Under the pieces are notes generated by a model that was not told the origin of the DNA, searched no databases, and was given only the letters and a program-made list of their open reading frames with translations. Positions 28,608-38,073 of a stretch of 64,000 nt of DNA are shown here, one piece after another. Origin of the DNA: Caldimonas tepidiphila. GTDB lineage: Bacteria > Pseudomonadota > Gammaproteobacteria > Burkholderiales > Burkholderiaceae_C. The stretch lies in NCBI RefSeq assembly GCF_003569765.1, contig NZ_QXMG01000002.1, forward strand, positions 1 through 64,000. Direction: 5' to 3'. The position numbers and the translations under genes are program-made. Within the stretch, counting starts at the first letter, position 1, and every line of letters starts with the position of its first letter.

Positions 28608-30566
28608 TCAGAAGCGCACCCGTGCCGAGGCCGTGACCGTGCGGCCCGCCTCGGGGTAGATGCCCAGCGTCGCGCCGTCGCCGCGCAGGAAAGCCTGGGT
28701 GTAGTGCTTGCGGTCGAACAGGTTCGTCACGCCAAGCGCGAATTCGGCCTGTTGCCACTGCCAAGCGTAACGGGCGTCCGCGGTGAGGTAGGACGGCATG
28801 CGGAAGCGGTTGTCGAAGTCGCCGCCCGGATGCTGCCATGACACCCAACTCAGGCCGCCGGAGAGGCGGTGGCCTGCCCCGGCTTGCCAGTCCGTGCGCA
28901 GCGCGAGAGTGCGGGCAGGCGCCAGCGGCACGTCCTGACCGGCATGCGGGCCGGCTCGGAAGCTCGAGCTGCGCAGCGCAGCGTGGCCCGACAGCGCGAT
29001 CGTGCGGCCCAGCGCATGCGTTGCCTCGAGCTCCAGCCCCTGGCGGCGCGTGGCATCGAAGTTCACGTTCGCCCCGAAGCCGTTCCAGGAGTTGGGGTTG
29101 GGCTGCGTCGGATCGTAGCCGATCTCGTCGTCCAGGCTGCTGCGGTAGAGCCGCGCCTCGATGCGGCCCGCGGCATGCGCCCAGCGCGCGCCGGCCTCGA
29201 CATCACGGGAGGTCTGGGGCCGCAGCTCGGTGGCCGGCAGCGTGAATCCGACCTCGTCGACATTGGGCAGGCGGAAGCTGCGCCCGAGCCGGCCGTACAC
29301 GGTCAGGCCTGCCGTGAGCGGTTGGCTCAAGCCCAGCTCCCAGGCGTGCTGTCGCTCCGGCAGCTCACCAGCGAAGGTGATCTTGTCGATGCGCTCGGTG
29401 CGCCAGCCGGTGCTCAGGCGCGTCTCGCTGCCGGGCAGCGTCAGCTCGTCCCTGACGTACCAGGCATGTGTGGATTGCTCCGAGCCGAAGCTGTGTTCCC
29501 AGCGGCCGTGGTCGGTGCCGAGGACGAGCACGTTTCGCGCGCCAAGCACGCTGCCCTGCCGGCGCGCGCGCAGCGAGCGGTTCTGCGCCTCGGTCTGGTA
29601 GTTCCAGCTGCTGGCGAACTTCTTGTCACGGCGTCCGAGATCCAGCCCGAGCTCCCACGCGCCGAGGCGCGCCTCGCCGAAGAGTGTGTCGCGGGTGTTG
29701 CGGATCGAGGCCCGGTCGGTCTGCGAGCCCGCCTGGCGCGGGTCGGCCGCGTACTGCTCGGGCGTGAGCGCGCCGGGCAGACCCGTCGACAGGTCGTCGC
29801 GCGCATGGCTCGCACCGAGTCGCAGCCCGTCGCCGCGCCACTGCACGGTGGCGGAGGCGGCGTCGAATTCCGAGCGGAAGTTGTCGCGGTGGTTGTCCGA
29901 GTCGCGCTTGGCGCCCGCGACGTCGAGCGAGAATCCGGCTGCGGCGACGGTCGCATCGGCGCGCAGTTCACGCAGTTGGTGGCTGCCGGCGGCCGCGTAG
30001 GCGGAGGCCGTGTTGCGGCGCGCCTTGCCCGCGCCGGCCCGGGTCGTGATGACGATGACGCCGCCGGTGGCGCCCTCGCCGTAGAGCACCGCGCCGCTGC
30101 CGCGAAGCACCTCGATGCGGTCCACCGACTCGATCGAGATGCCCGCGAGGCGCGTGCCGCTCAGGTCGGCCTCGTTGAGCCGGATGCCGTCGAGCACGAT
30201 CACCTGGTTGCTCGCCGCGGTCTCGCCGAAGCCGCGCAGGTCGAGCGCGTAGTCGCCGCCACCGTAGAAGTCCTGCCGGCCCGGAACGCCGAGCAGCCGC
30301 ATGATGGCCTCGTTGATCGTGGCGGCGCCCGATTCGCGGATATCCTCCGCGGTGATGACGCTGACGCCGAGCGGCAGCGTGCGTGCCGGTTCTGCGAAGC
30401 GCGTCGCGGTCACCACGACGTCGTCGAGGCGTGCGGTGCCGGGCTGAGCCAGCGCGTTGGCGGCGGCGAAAAAGGCGACGGCGGCCACCGCAAAGTGGAG
30501 ACGGAAAGGCGCGTGCGCGCTCGTGCTCGAAACGGCACGTGACTCGTGCGACAGCAGGGACTGCAT
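28608..30566 (-). CDS. btuB: TonB-dependent outer-membrane vitamin B12 receptor
   Basis: 652 residues. A long signal peptide (cleaved near ANALAQP) precedes a TonB box-like segment (LDDVVVTATR), a plug domain (VSVITAEDIRESG, VDRIEVLRGSGAVLYGEGATGGVI) and a beta-barrel ending in the typical aromatic terminus ASARVRF. The riboswitch directly upstream identifies the substrate as a corrinoid. The ATG at 30566 fits the signal peptide; a 27-codon longer frame would run into the riboswitch expression platform. First gene of the operon. Confidence 0.92.
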   Translation of the reverse strand: MQSLLSHESRAVSSTSAHAPFRLHFAVAAVAFFAAANALAQPGTARLDDVVVTATRFAEPARTLPLGVSVITAEDIRESGAATINEAIMRLLGVPGRQDFYGGGDYALDLRGFGETAASNQVIVLDGIRLNEADLSGTRLAGISIESVDRIEVLRGSGAVLYGEGATGGVIVITTRAGAGKARRNTASAYAAAGSHQLRELRADATVAAAGFSLDVAGAKRDSDNHRDNFRSEFDAASATVQWRGDGLRLGASHARDDLSTGLPGALTPEQYAADPRQAGSQTDRASIRNTRDTLFGEARLGAWELGLDLGRRDKKFASSWNYQTEAQNRSLRARRQGSVLGARNVLVLGTDHGRWEHSFGSEQSTHAWYVRDELTLPGSETRLSTGWRTERIDKITFAGELPERQHAWELGLSQPLTAGLTVYGRLGRSFRLPNVDEVGFTLPATELRPQTSRDVEAGARWAHAAGRIEARLYRSSLDDEIGYDPTQPNPNSWNGFGANVNFDATRRQGLELEATHALGRTIALSGHAALRSSSFRAGPHAGQDVPLAPARTLALRTDWQAGAGHRLSGGLSWVSWQHPGGDFDNRFRMPSYLTADARYAWQWQQAEFALGVTNLFDRKHYTQAFLRGDGATLGIYPEAGRTVTASARVRF

Positions 30567-30594
30567 AAAGGAACTACCGAGAAGGGGCCAGGCG

Positions 30595-30610
30595 CCTGCT
30601 TCCCCGCAGG
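30595..30610 (-). promoter_or_regulatory. Expression-platform hairpin of the cobalamin riboswitch
   Basis: CCTGC-GGGGAA-GCAGG on the reverse strand lies between the aptamer and the btuB start (29 bases before it), inside a larger GGGCC/GGCCC arrangement. It has no long U-tract, so control of translation initiation or Rho-linked control is more likely than intrinsic termination. Confidence 0.4.
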
Positions 30611-30647
30611 CCCTGTCGTCTGGTCGCATCAGGGACGCGACCGCCAT

Positions 30648-30850
30648 GTTGGCCGGTATCCGGGCTGGCGGAGCGACCCGTGTGCCCTTCCCGGATGCGA
30701 GGCATCCAGTGGGTTGAAGACACGAGCGGAAGGCGGTATGCCTTCGTCCGCTTACCGTTGCGGGGGCAGCGCAGGTTGGAGCGCGGCGCGGCCGCTGGCT
30801 CTTCCTGCTTCCCGTTTAACTGCGCCGCCGGACGGCGGCGCGAGCACCAA
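30648..30850 (-). ncRNA. Cobalamin (B12) riboswitch
   Basis: Reverse strand of the leader contains the conserved elements in order: GGTGCTCG start (about 30848), TTAAACGGGAA (about 30820), GCTGCCCCCGCAACGGTAA (30771-30753), CCACTG (about 30711), CCGGGAAGG (about 30693), and the B12 box AGCCCGGATACCGGCC (30666-30651; consensus AGYCMGGAGACCKGCC). The match is strong. It should reduce expression of btuB and the downstream operon when adenosylcobalamin is plentiful. Confidence 0.95.
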
Positions 30851-30907
30851 CGCCGCGCATTGTAGGGGTTGGCGGCGCGCCCCCGGCAGCGCCGCGCGGC
30901 CCGCGCG

Positions 30908-31453
30908 TCAGGCGATGTCGAGCACGTGCACGCCGAAGCCACCGCGCTCGCGGTCCGCGAAGTACAGGCGCAGCGTTTCGCGCACGGTGCGGAACGCGAG
31001 CTCGTCCCAGGGGATCTCGGCCTCGCTGAAGAGCTGCGCCTCGATCGTCTCGGGACCCGGGCTCAGCCCGGTGTCGAGCATCGTCGCGCGGTAGAACAGG
31101 TGCACCTGGCCGGCGCGCACGACATTGAGCAGCGAGAACAGGCCCTCAAGCCGGACGTTGGCGCCGGCCTCCTCGACCGTCTCGCGCAGCGCGCCCTCGG
31201 CCGTGGTCTCGCCGAGCTCCATGAAGCCCGCCGGCAGCGTCCACAGGCCGCGGCGCGGCTCGATGTTGCGGCGGCACAGCAGCACGCGGTCTTCCCACAC
31301 CGGCACGGTGCCGACCACGTTGAGCGGATTCTCGTAGTGCACCGTGTTGCAGCCCCGGCAGACGGCGCGTTCGCGGTTATCGTCGGCCGGCACCTGGTAG
31401 TCCACCGGGGTGCCGCAGGCCCGGCAGTGCTTGATCGGGCGGGATTGAAGCAT
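30908..31453 (-). CDS. Zinc-ribbon Nudix hydrolase
   Basis: 181 residues. An N-terminal zinc ribbon (CRACG at about 10 and CRGC at about 32) is followed by a Nudix domain with the Nudix box GFMELGETTAEGALRETVEEAGA (positions about 75-97; key residues G, E, R-E-x-x-E-E). This is the layout of NudC-like NADH pyrophosphatases and related ADP-ribose hydrolases, but the NudC-specific C-terminal SQPWPFPxS motif is absent, so the substrate is open. It is divergent from the FAH-family gene. Confidence 0.8.
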   Translation of the reverse strand: MLQSRPIKHCRACGTPVDYQVPADDNRERAVCRGCNTVHYENPLNVVGTVPVWEDRVLLCRRNIEPRRGLWTLPAGFMELGETTAEGALRETVEEAGANVRLEGLFSLLNVVRAGQVHLFYRATMLDTGLSPGPETIEAQLFSEAEIPWDELAFRTVRETLRLYFADRERGGFGVHVLDIA

Positions 31454-31579
31454 GAGGTCCAGTGTAGCGCGGCCGTTTCGGCCGCCGCAGCACGCAAACC
31501 CCGACGGCCGCGCTGGCCCGCATGCCGCAGGACTCGCTAGCATGGGGCGCTGCGCATTCCCCCCTCCCAGGAGCTGAAA

Positions 31580-32284
31580 TTGAGCGATGTCTTCGACGCC
31601 CCCGTCGTCCCCCGCGTGCCGGTCGCCGGCTCGGCCGACACCTTCCCCGTGCGACGCATCTACTGCGTCGGCCGCAACTACGTCGAGCATGCGATCGAGA
31701 TGGGCCATACCGGCCGCGAGGCGCCGTTCTTCTTCCTGAAGCCGGCCGACGCGGTGCTGCCGGTGGCGGCGGGCGAGGAGGGCGCGATGCGCTACCCCGG
31801 CCTGACCGCCAGCCTGCATCACGAGATCGAGCTCGTCGCGGCGATCGGCAAGGGCGGCAGGAACATCCCGGCCGCGCAGGCGCTCGCGCACGTGTGGGGC
31901 TACGCCGTCGGCCTCGACATGACGCGCCGCGACCTCCAGAACGACATGAAGAAGCAGGGCCGCCCCTGGTGCATCGCCAAGGGCTTCGAGCAGTCCGCGC
32001 CGATCGGGCCGATCACCCCGGCGCAGGCCGCTCCCGGCGTGCTCGACGCACCGATCGAGCTGCTCGTCAACGGCCAGCCGCGCCAGGCGAGCCGCACGTC
32101 CAGGCTGATCTGGAGCCTCGCCGAGGTGATCGAGCACCTGTCGGCCGCCTGGGAGCTGGCGCCCGGCGACCTGATCTTCACCGGCACCCCCGAGGGGGTC
32201 GGCGCGGTGCAGCCGGGCGACAGGCTGCTCGGCCGCATCGAGGGGCTGAGCGAGCTGCGCCTGCGCGTCACGCCGCAGGAATGA
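31580..32284 (+). CDS. Fumarylacetoacetate hydrolase-family protein (fumarylpyruvate hydrolase-like)
   Basis: 234 residues, the short FAH form. Motifs are YCVGRNYVEHAIEMG (about 30-44), FFLKPADAV, LHHEIELVAAIGKGGRNI (metal-binding Glu pair), GYAVGLDMTRRDLQ, and FTGTPEGVGAVQPGD. It should cleave a C-C bond of a beta-diketo acid. The start is TTG at 31580 behind GGAG, which gives the natural N terminus. Together with the following isomerase gene it matches the nagK-nagL pair of the gentisate pathway, or the last two steps of tyrosine breakdown. The ring-cleaving dioxygenase is not in the window. Confidence 0.82.
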   Translation: MSDVFDAPVVPRVPVAGSADTFPVRRIYCVGRNYVEHAIEMGHTGREAPFFFLKPADAVLPVAAGEEGAMRYPGLTASLHHEIELVAAIGKGGRNIPAAQALAHVWGYAVGLDMTRRDLQNDMKKQGRPWCIAKGFEQSAPIGPITPAQAAPGVLDAPIELLVNGQPRQASRTSRLIWSLAEVIEHLSAAWELAPGDLIFTGTPEGVGAVQPGDRLLGRIEGLSELRLRVTPQE

Positions 32285-32414
32285 GGTCAGAAACCTGAAA
32301 GATTGAAGGGGCTTTTACACATTCAATTCCCGACCGTCCAGTAGAGATGCCAAACACTGCCGCAGGCACGGGCATGCCGGATGATTCGCAGGCACAGGAC
32401 TACACTTTGAATCG

Positions 32415-33053
32415 ATGAAATTGCACAACTACTTTCGCTCCTCGGCCTCGTTCCGGGTGCGAATCGCGCTGGAACTCAAGGGGCTGCGCTACGACTACCT
32501 CCCGGTGCACCTCGTGCGCGGCGAGCAACTCAAGCCCCCGTTCAGCGAGATGTCGGCAGCGCGCCTCGTGCCGCTGCTCGAGGACGAAGGTCGGCAGCTG
32601 AGCCAGTCGCTCGCGATCATCGAGTATCTCGACGAGACCCATCCCGAACCCCCGTTGCTGCCCGCCGACGCGGCCGGGCGCGCCCGGGTGAGGGCGCTGG
32701 CGCTGGACATCGCCTGCGAGATCCATCCGCTCAACAACCTGCGGGTGCTGCGCTACCTGAAGCACGAACTGAAGGTCGACGAGGAGGCCAAGAACGCCTG
32801 GTACCGCCACTGGGTCGAGACCGGCCTGGAGTCGGTGGAGCGGCAGCTCGCGTCGCCCGAGACCGGCGAGTTCTGCCACGGCGACACGCCCGGCCTCGCC
32901 GACTGCCTGCTGGTGCCCCAGATCTTCAACGCCCAGCGCTTTGAGTGCCGGCTCGAGCACGTGCCCACCGTGATGCGCGTGTTCGAGCGCTGCATGCAGC
33001 ATCCCGCCTTCATCGCGGCGCAGCCCTCGCGCTGCCCGGACGCCGAGGCCTGA
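32415..33053 (+). CDS. maiA: Maleylacetoacetate / maleylpyruvate isomerase (zeta-class GST)
   Basis: 212 residues. The N-terminal thioredoxin-like domain has the zeta-GST signature YFRSSASFRVRIALELKG (about 6-23; the SSxS/T x Arg motif binds glutathione) and LSQSLAIIEYLDE; the C-terminal helical domain has ADCLLVPQIFNAQRF. It isomerises maleyl intermediates to fumaryl ones for the FAH-family enzyme upstream. maiA versus nagL cannot be told apart here. The 130-base gap before it is AT-richer and may hold its own promoter. Confidence 0.85.
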   Translation: MKLHNYFRSSASFRVRIALELKGLRYDYLPVHLVRGEQLKPPFSEMSAARLVPLLEDEGRQLSQSLAIIEYLDETHPEPPLLPADAAGRARVRALALDIACEIHPLNNLRVLRYLKHELKVDEEAKNAWYRHWVETGLESVERQLASPETGEFCHGDTPGLADCLLVPQIFNAQRFECRLEHVPTVMRVFERCMQHPAFIAAQPSRCPDAEA

Positions 33054-33054
33054 G

Positions 33055-33846
33055 ATGCATCCCGCCTGGCTGGCGCCCCGATGGTCGGTGGACGACCGCG
33101 TCGGTGCGCTGATGAGCAGCCGCGACGGCGGCGTCAGCCGCGGTCCCTATGCCGGCTTCAACCTCGGTGTCCATGTCGGTGACGATGCGGCCGACGTGGC
33201 GACCAACCGGGCGCGCTTCGCCGAGGCCCTCGGCGCGACCCCGGTGTTCCTGGACCAGGTGCATGGCCGGCGCGTCGTGCGGCTGACGCAGGGCTCGGCG
33301 GCGTCGCTGCAGGGCGTGCAAGCCGATGCCAGCGTGACCACGGAGGCCGGCGTGGCCTGCACGGTGATGGTCGCCGACTGCCTGCCCGTGCTGTTCGCGG
33401 CACCCGGCGGCCGCGGCGTCGCCGCCGCGCATGCCGGCTGGCGCGGGCTCGCGGCAGGCGTGCTCGAGGCCACCGTCGAGGCGCTCTGCGAGGCCGCCAA
33501 CTGCGAGCCGAACGAGCTCGACGCGTGGCTCGGCGCCTGCATCGGCCCGGAGTCCTTCGAGGTCGGCGCCGAGGTGCTGCAGGCCTTCGGCGTGTCGCCG
33601 GGCGGGGCACCGGGCCCCGGTGCCGAGCCGCTCGCGGGCTGCTTCAGGCCCGCCCGGGCCTCGCACTGGTGGGCCGACCTGCCGGAACTCGCGCGCGAGC
33701 GCCTGCGCACCCGCGGAGTGCAGCGCATCGCCGGCGGCGAGTGGTGCACGGTCCGGGACGCCTCAAGGTTCTTTTCGTTCCGCCGCGACCGGGTGACCGG
33801 GCGCATGGCGGCCGCCGTCTGGCTGCGCCGGGAGATCGGCTCGTGA
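33055..33846 (+). CDS. pgeF: Peptidoglycan editing factor PgeF (YfiH/multicopper oxidase-like domain)
   Basis: 263 residues. It has the YfiH/CNF1-like fold with the metal-binding triad: FLDQVHGRRVV (His), MVADCLPVLF (Cys) and AAAHAGWRGLAAGV (His), and a late ACIGPESFEVG. In E. coli the protein removes wrongly incorporated L-Ser from peptidoglycan precursors; older notes call the family polyphenol oxidase. Its start lies one base after the maiA stop, so they are likely co-transcribed. Confidence 0.9.
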   Translation: MHPAWLAPRWSVDDRVGALMSSRDGGVSRGPYAGFNLGVHVGDDAADVATNRARFAEALGATPVFLDQVHGRRVVRLTQGSAASLQGVQADASVTTEAGVACTVMVADCLPVLFAAPGGRGVAAAHAGWRGLAAGVLEATVEALCEAANCEPNELDAWLGACIGPESFEVGAEVLQAFGVSPGGAPGPGAEPLAGCFRPARASHWWADLPELARERLRTRGVQRIAGGEWCTVRDASRFFSFRRDRVTGRMAAAVWLRREIGS

Positions 33847-34065
33847 GGCGTCCTGCTGCACCGCCGCGAGCGCCAGGGCCTCGGCGGCCTTGCGCGCGCG
33901 CCGGCGCGCCGGGGTGCCGAGCAGGTACACCACCAGCGACACCGGGCCGAGCCCGTAGAGGACGAAGGTGAACACCGCGCCGAGCACCGTTCCGGTGGTG
34001 CTGGTGGCTTCGGCGAGCGCCATCATCGACGCGACATAGATCCAGACGACGGCAACGAGATACAT
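33763..34065 (-). CDS. Small two-helix membrane protein
   Basis: 100 residues, function unknown. Two hydrophobic helices (MYLVAVVWIYVASMMALA and FTFVLYGLGPVSLVVYLLG) precede a basic segment (TPARRRARKAA) and a polar, disordered tail. The start at 34065 is chosen because helix 1 begins there; an ATG 10 codons upstream is also in frame. The last 84 bases overlap the 3' end of pgeF on the opposite strand. It is divergent from phaC. Homologous small proteins occur in this position-independent form across Burkholderiales, as far as I recall. Confidence 0.55.
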   Translation of the reverse strand: MYLVAVVWIYVASMMALAEATSTTGTVLGAVFTFVLYGLGPVSLVVYLLGTPARRRARKAAEALALAAVQQDASRADLPAQPDGGRHAPGHPVAAERKEP

Positions 34066-34197
34066 GAGAGAAGCCCGGGGCAGCGGTGACGACAAAGGCG
34101 CAGATTGTGCCGGCCGTTACAGTCATGACGTGGTAAGACTGCGGGCTTACAAGGGATGAAACGCAAAGTGCAGAGTCACGCAGAGGAGACAGCACAA

Positions 34198-35949
34198 ATG
34201 GACAACGCCGCCACCCGCAGCGCCTCGTCGGCCCCCGTGCCGAACGCCGGCCTGCCGTTCCAGATCCCGCTCGCAGCGCCCTTCGGCGTCGGGCTCGACC
34301 AGGGGCTCCTGAACCAGGGGCTCCTGAAGAACCCGCTCGCCGATACCCTGAGCCAGATGGCCAACGTGAAGCTGCCGCTGCAGACGCTCGCGCAGATCCA
34401 GAACGACTACCTCCAGCAGGCCTCCCAGATGTGGAACGCGGCGATGTCGGCCGACGGACCACCCCTGCCGGCCGACCGGCGCTTCTCGGCGCCGGAGTGG
34501 AAGTCCAACCCGATGGCCGCCTTCGTAGCGCAGCTCTACCTGCTGAACTCGCGCACGCTGATGCAGATGGCCGACGCGGTCGAGGCCGACGAGAAGACGC
34601 GCCAGCGCATCCGCTTCGCGGTGCAGCAGTGGGTCGACGCCGCAGCGCCGAGCAACTTCCTCGCGCTCAACCCCGAGGCGCAGCGCAAGGCGATCGAGAC
34701 GCAGGGCCAGAGCCTCGCGGCCGGCATGCAGCACCTGCTCGACGACATCCGCCAGGGCCACATGTCGCAGACCGACGAGAGCGTCTTCGAGGTGGGCCGC
34801 AACGTCGCGACGACCGAGGGCGCGGTGGTGTTCGAGAACGAGCTGTTCCAGCTCATCGAGTACAAGCCGCTCACGCCCAAGGTGCACAAGCGCCCGATGC
34901 TGTTCGTGCCGCCGTGCATCAACAAGTACTACATCCTCGACCTGCAGCCCGAGAACTCGGTAATCCGCTACACGGTCGAGCAGGGCCACCGCACCTTCGT
35001 GATGAGCTGGCGCAACCCGGACGAGAGCCTCGCGCAGACCACCTGGGACGACTACATCCAGACCGGCGTGCTCGAGGCGATCGCCCGCGTGAAGGCGATC
35101 TCGGGCCAGGAGCAGATCAACACGCTCGGCTTCTGCGTCGGCGGCACGCTGCTGGCGACCGCGCTCGCGGTGCTGGCCGCCCGCGACGAGCATCCGGCGG
35201 CGAGCATGACGCTGCTGACCACCTTCCTCGACTTCGGCAACACCGGCATCCTCGACGTCTTCATCGACGAGGCCGGGGTGCGGCTGCGCGAGATGCTGAT
35301 GGGTCCGGACAGCCCCGCGCACGGCGGGCTGCTGAAGGGCCAGGAGCTCGCGGCCACCTTCTCCTTCCTGCGCCCCAACGACCTGGTGTGGAACTACGTC
35401 GTCGGCAACTACCTGAAGGGCGAGACGCCGCCGCCCTTCGACCTGCTGTACTGGAACTCGGACAGCACCAACCTGCCGGGGCCGATGTACTGCTGGTACC
35501 TGCGCAACACCTACCTCGAGAACAAGCTCAAGGAGCCGGGCGCGCTGACGGTCTGCGGCGTGCCGGTGGACCTCGGCCGCATCAAGGCGCCGGTCTTCAT
35601 CTACGCCTCACGCGAGGACCACATCGTGCCCTGGGAGGGCGCCTACGCGAGCACGCGCATCCTCAAGGGCGAGAAGCGCTTCGTGCTCGGCGCCTCGGGC
35701 CACATCGCCGGCGTGATCAACCCGCCCGCGAAGAAGAAGCGCAGCCACTGGGTCAACCCGGAGGTGCCCGCCACCGCCGCGGAATGGCTGGCCGGCGCCA
35801 CCGAGCAGCCGGGCAGCTGGTGGCCCGAGTGGTCGGGCTGGCTCAAGCCGCTCGCGGGCGAGCAGGTCGCCGCACCGAAGACCTACGGCAACCGCGAGTA
35901 CAAGGCCATCGAGCCTGCACCGGGCCGCTACGTGAAGCAGAAGGCCTGA
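34198..35949 (+). CDS. phaC: Class I poly(R)-hydroxyalkanoate synthase
   Basis: 583 residues, usual for class I PhaC (about 590). It polymerises (R)-3-hydroxyacyl-CoA on the granule surface. The lipase-like box GFCVGG holds the catalytic Cys at about 313; the other triad members sit in SREDHIVPW (Asp) and GASGHIAGV (His) near the C terminus. The ATG at 34198 has GAGGAG nine bases upstream and is preferred over the one at 34156. A 15-bp tandem duplication at 34299-34328 repeats [10 protein letters not shown] in the variable N-terminal region. First gene of phaC-phaA-phaB. Confidence 0.95.
   Translation: MDNAATRSASSAPVPNAGLPFQIPLAAPFGVGLDQGLLNQGLLKNPLADTLSQMANVKLPLQTLAQIQNDYLQQASQMWNAAMSADGPPLPADRRFSAPEWKSNPMAAFVAQLYLLNSRTLMQMADAVEADEKTRQRIRFAVQQWVDAAAPSNFLALNPEAQRKAIETQGQSLAAGMQHLLDDIRQGHMSQTDESVFEVGRNVATTEGAVVFENELFQLIEYKPLTPKVHKRPMLFVPPCINKYYILDLQPENSVIRYTVEQGHRTFVMSWRNPDESLAQTTWDDYIQTGVLEAIARVKAISGQEQINTLGFCVGGTLLATALAVLAARDEHPAASMTLLTTFLDFGNTGILDVFIDEAGVRLREMLMGPDSPAHGGLLKGQELAATFSFLRPNDLVWNYVVGNYLKGETPPPFDLLYWNSDSTNLPGPMYCWYLRNTYLENKLKEPGALTVCGVPVDLGRIKAPVFIYASREDHIVPWEGAYASTRILKGEKRFVLGASGHIAGVINPPAKKKRSHWVNPEVPATAAEWLAGATEQPGSWWPEWSGWLKPLAGEQVAAPKTYGNREYKAIEPAPGRYVKQKA
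34299..34328 (+). repeat. Tandem 15-bp duplication inside phaC
   Basis: CCAGGGGCTCCTGAA occurs twice in direct tandem (34299-34313, 34314-34328), adding five in-frame residues in the poorly conserved N-terminal domain of PhaC. Confidence 0.9.
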
Positions 35950-35993
35950 GCCCGGGCCGTTCATCCATACCGATTTTTTCAGGAGGCAGTCCC

Positions 35994-37172
35994 ATGACCG
36001 ATATCGTGATCGTTTCCGCCGCGCGCACCGCGGTGGGCAAGTTTGGCGGCAGCCTGGCGAAGACGCCGGCGGCCGAGCTCGGTGCGACCGTGCTGCGCGA
36101 GGTGCTGCGCCGCGCGAACCTGCAGGGCGAGCAGGTCAGCGAGGTGATCCTCGGCCAGGTGCTGCAGGCCGGCACCGGCCAGAACCCCGCGCGCCAGGCC
36201 GTCATCAAGGCCGGGCTGCCGCACGGCGTGCCGGCGATGACCATCAACAAGGTCTGCGGCTCGGGCCTGAAGGCGGTGATGCTGGCCGCGCAGGCCATCC
36301 GTGACGGCGACGCCGAGATCGTGATCGCCGGCGGCCAGGAGAACATGAGCCTGAGCCCGCACGTGCTGATGGGCTCGCGCGACGGCCAGCGCATGGGCGA
36401 CTGGAAGATGGTCGACACCATGATCAACGACGGCCTGTGGGACGTCTACAACCAGTACCACATGGGCATCACGGCCGAGAACGTGGCCAAGAAGTACGGC
36501 ATCACGCGCGAGCAGCAGGACGCGCTGGCGCTGGCCTCGCAGCAGAAGGCCGCCGCCGCCCAGGAGGCGGGCCGCTTCAAGGACGAGATCGTCGGCGTGA
36601 GCATCCCGCAGCGCAAGGGCGACCCGATCGTCTTCGACGCCGACGAGTTCATCAACAAGAAGACCAGCGCCGAGGCGCTGGCCGGGCTGCGGCCGGCCTT
36701 CGACAAGGCGGGCTCGGTCACCGCGGGCAATGCCTCGGGCATCAACGACGGCGCCGCCGCCGTGATGGTGATGAGCGCCGAGAAGGCGAACCAGCTGGGC
36801 CTCAAGCCGCTGGCGCGCATCGCGTCCTATGCGAGCGCCGGGCTCGACCCCGCCTACATGGGCATGGGCCCGGTGCCCGCGGCGCAGAAGGCGCTGGCGC
36901 GCGCCGGCTGGAAGCCCGCCGACCTCGACCTGCTCGAGATCAACGAGGCCTTCGCGGCGCAGGCCTGCGCGGTGCACCAGGAAATGGGCTGGGACACCAG
37001 CAAGGTGAACGTCAACGGCGGCGCGATCGCGATCGGTCACCCGATCGGCGCGTCGGGCTGCCGCATCCTCGTCACGCTGCTGCACGAGATGCAGCGCCGC
37101 GACGCGAAGAAGGGCATCGCCTCGCTGTGCATCGGCGGCGGCATGGGCGTGGCGCTGACGCTGGAGCGTTGA
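35994..37172 (+). CDS. phaA: Acetyl-CoA acetyltransferase (beta-ketothiolase)
   Basis: 392 residues, standard for biosynthetic thiolase. It condenses two acetyl-CoA to acetoacetyl-CoA. Active-site Cys about 88 in [18 protein letters not shown] (His about 348) and SLCIGGGMG (second Cys about 378) are present, as is GGQENMS. AGGAGG precedes the ATG. It follows phaC by 44 bases. Confidence 0.96.
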   Translation: MTDIVIVSAARTAVGKFGGSLAKTPAAELGATVLREVLRRANLQGEQVSEVILGQVLQAGTGQNPARQAVIKAGLPHGVPAMTINKVCGSGLKAVMLAAQAIRDGDAEIVIAGGQENMSLSPHVLMGSRDGQRMGDWKMVDTMINDGLWDVYNQYHMGITAENVAKKYGITREQQDALALASQQKAAAAQEAGRFKDEIVGVSIPQRKGDPIVFDADEFINKKTSAEALAGLRPAFDKAGSVTAGNASGINDGAAAVMVMSAEKANQLGLKPLARIASYASAGLDPAYMGMGPVPAAQKALARAGWKPADLDLLEINEAFAAQACAVHQEMGWDTSKVNVNGGAIAIGHPIGASGCRILVTLLHEMQRRDAKKGIASLCIGGGMGVALTLER

Positions 37173-37266
37173 GCGACCGACGAGAAAAGTGCCGGGCAGG
37201 GTGGGGCGGCGAGCGTTCGCGAGCCCGGTCCGGCAGCTTCATAACAGACAGACCAAGGAGAGTGAG

Positions 37267-38004
37267 ATGACGCAGAAAGTGGCTTACGTGACGGGTGGCA
37301 TGGGTGGCATCGGCACCTCGATCTGCCAGCGCCTGCACAAGGACGGCTACAAGGTGATCGCCGGCTGCGGCCCGAGCCGCGACCACGCCAAGTGGCTCGA
37401 CGAGCAGAAGGCGCTGGGCTACACCTTCTACGCCTCGGTCGGCAACGTCGCGGACTGGGACTCGACCGTCGAGGCCTTCACGAAGGCCAAGGCCGAGCAC
37501 GGCGTGATCGACATCCTCGTGAACAACGCCGGCATCACGCGCGATCGCATGTTCCTGAAGATGACGCGCGAGGATTGGGCCGCGGTGATCGAGACCAACC
37601 TCAACAGCATGTTCAACGTCACCAAGCAGGTGGTGCCGGACATGGTCGACAAGGGCTGGGGCCGCATCGTCAACATCTCCTCGGTCAACGGCGAGAAGGG
37701 CCAGGCCGGCCAGACCAACTACTCCGCCGCCAAGGCCGGCATGCACGGCTTCACGATGGCGCTGGCGCAGGAGCTGGCCGCCAAGGGCGTGACGGTCAAC
37801 ACCGTCAGCCCCGGCTACATCGGCACCGACATGGTCCGCGCGATCAAGCCGGAGGTGCTGGAGAAGATCGTCGCGACCATTCCCGTGAAGCGCCTGGGCA
37901 CGCCCGAGGAGATCGCGTCGATGGTGTCGTGGGTCGCGTCCGAGGAGGCGGGTTTCGCCACCGGCGCCGACTTCTCGGTCAACGGCGGCCTGCACATGGG
38001 CTGA
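37267..38004 (+). CDS. phaB: Acetoacetyl-CoA reductase
   Basis: 245 residues, a short-chain dehydrogenase. It reduces acetoacetyl-CoA to (R)-3-hydroxybutyryl-CoA with NADPH. NADPH-binding VTGGMGGIG (about 8-16), NNAGITRD, catalytic Ser in NISSVNGEKGQ, Tyr about 152 and Lys in NYSAAKAG, and the closing DFSVNGGLHMG are all typical of PhaB. AAGGAG lies before the ATG. Confidence 0.96.
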   Translation: MTQKVAYVTGGMGGIGTSICQRLHKDGYKVIAGCGPSRDHAKWLDEQKALGYTFYASVGNVADWDSTVEAFTKAKAEHGVIDILVNNAGITRDRMFLKMTREDWAAVIETNLNSMFNVTKQVVPDMVDKGWGRIVNISSVNGEKGQAGQTNYSAAKAGMHGFTMALAQELAAKGVTVNTVSPGYIGTDMVRAIKPEVLEKIVATIPVKRLGTPEEIASMVSWVASEEAGFATGADFSVNGGLHMG

Positions 38005-38024
38005 GGCGCCGCGCGCCTCCCGCG

Positions 38025-38060
38025 AAAAGCCCCGCCGGCGCGAGCCGGGCAGGGCTTTTT
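38025..38060. terminator. Terminator after phaCAB
   Basis: AAAAGCCC (38025-38032) pairs with GGGCTTTT (38052-38059), with a GC-rich internal part. The T-run at 38055-38060 terminates the pha operon; the A-run on the other side would serve mnmH converging from the right, though mnmH ends only 14 bases away. Confidence 0.85.
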
Positions 38061-38073
38061 CCTTTTCCGTCAG

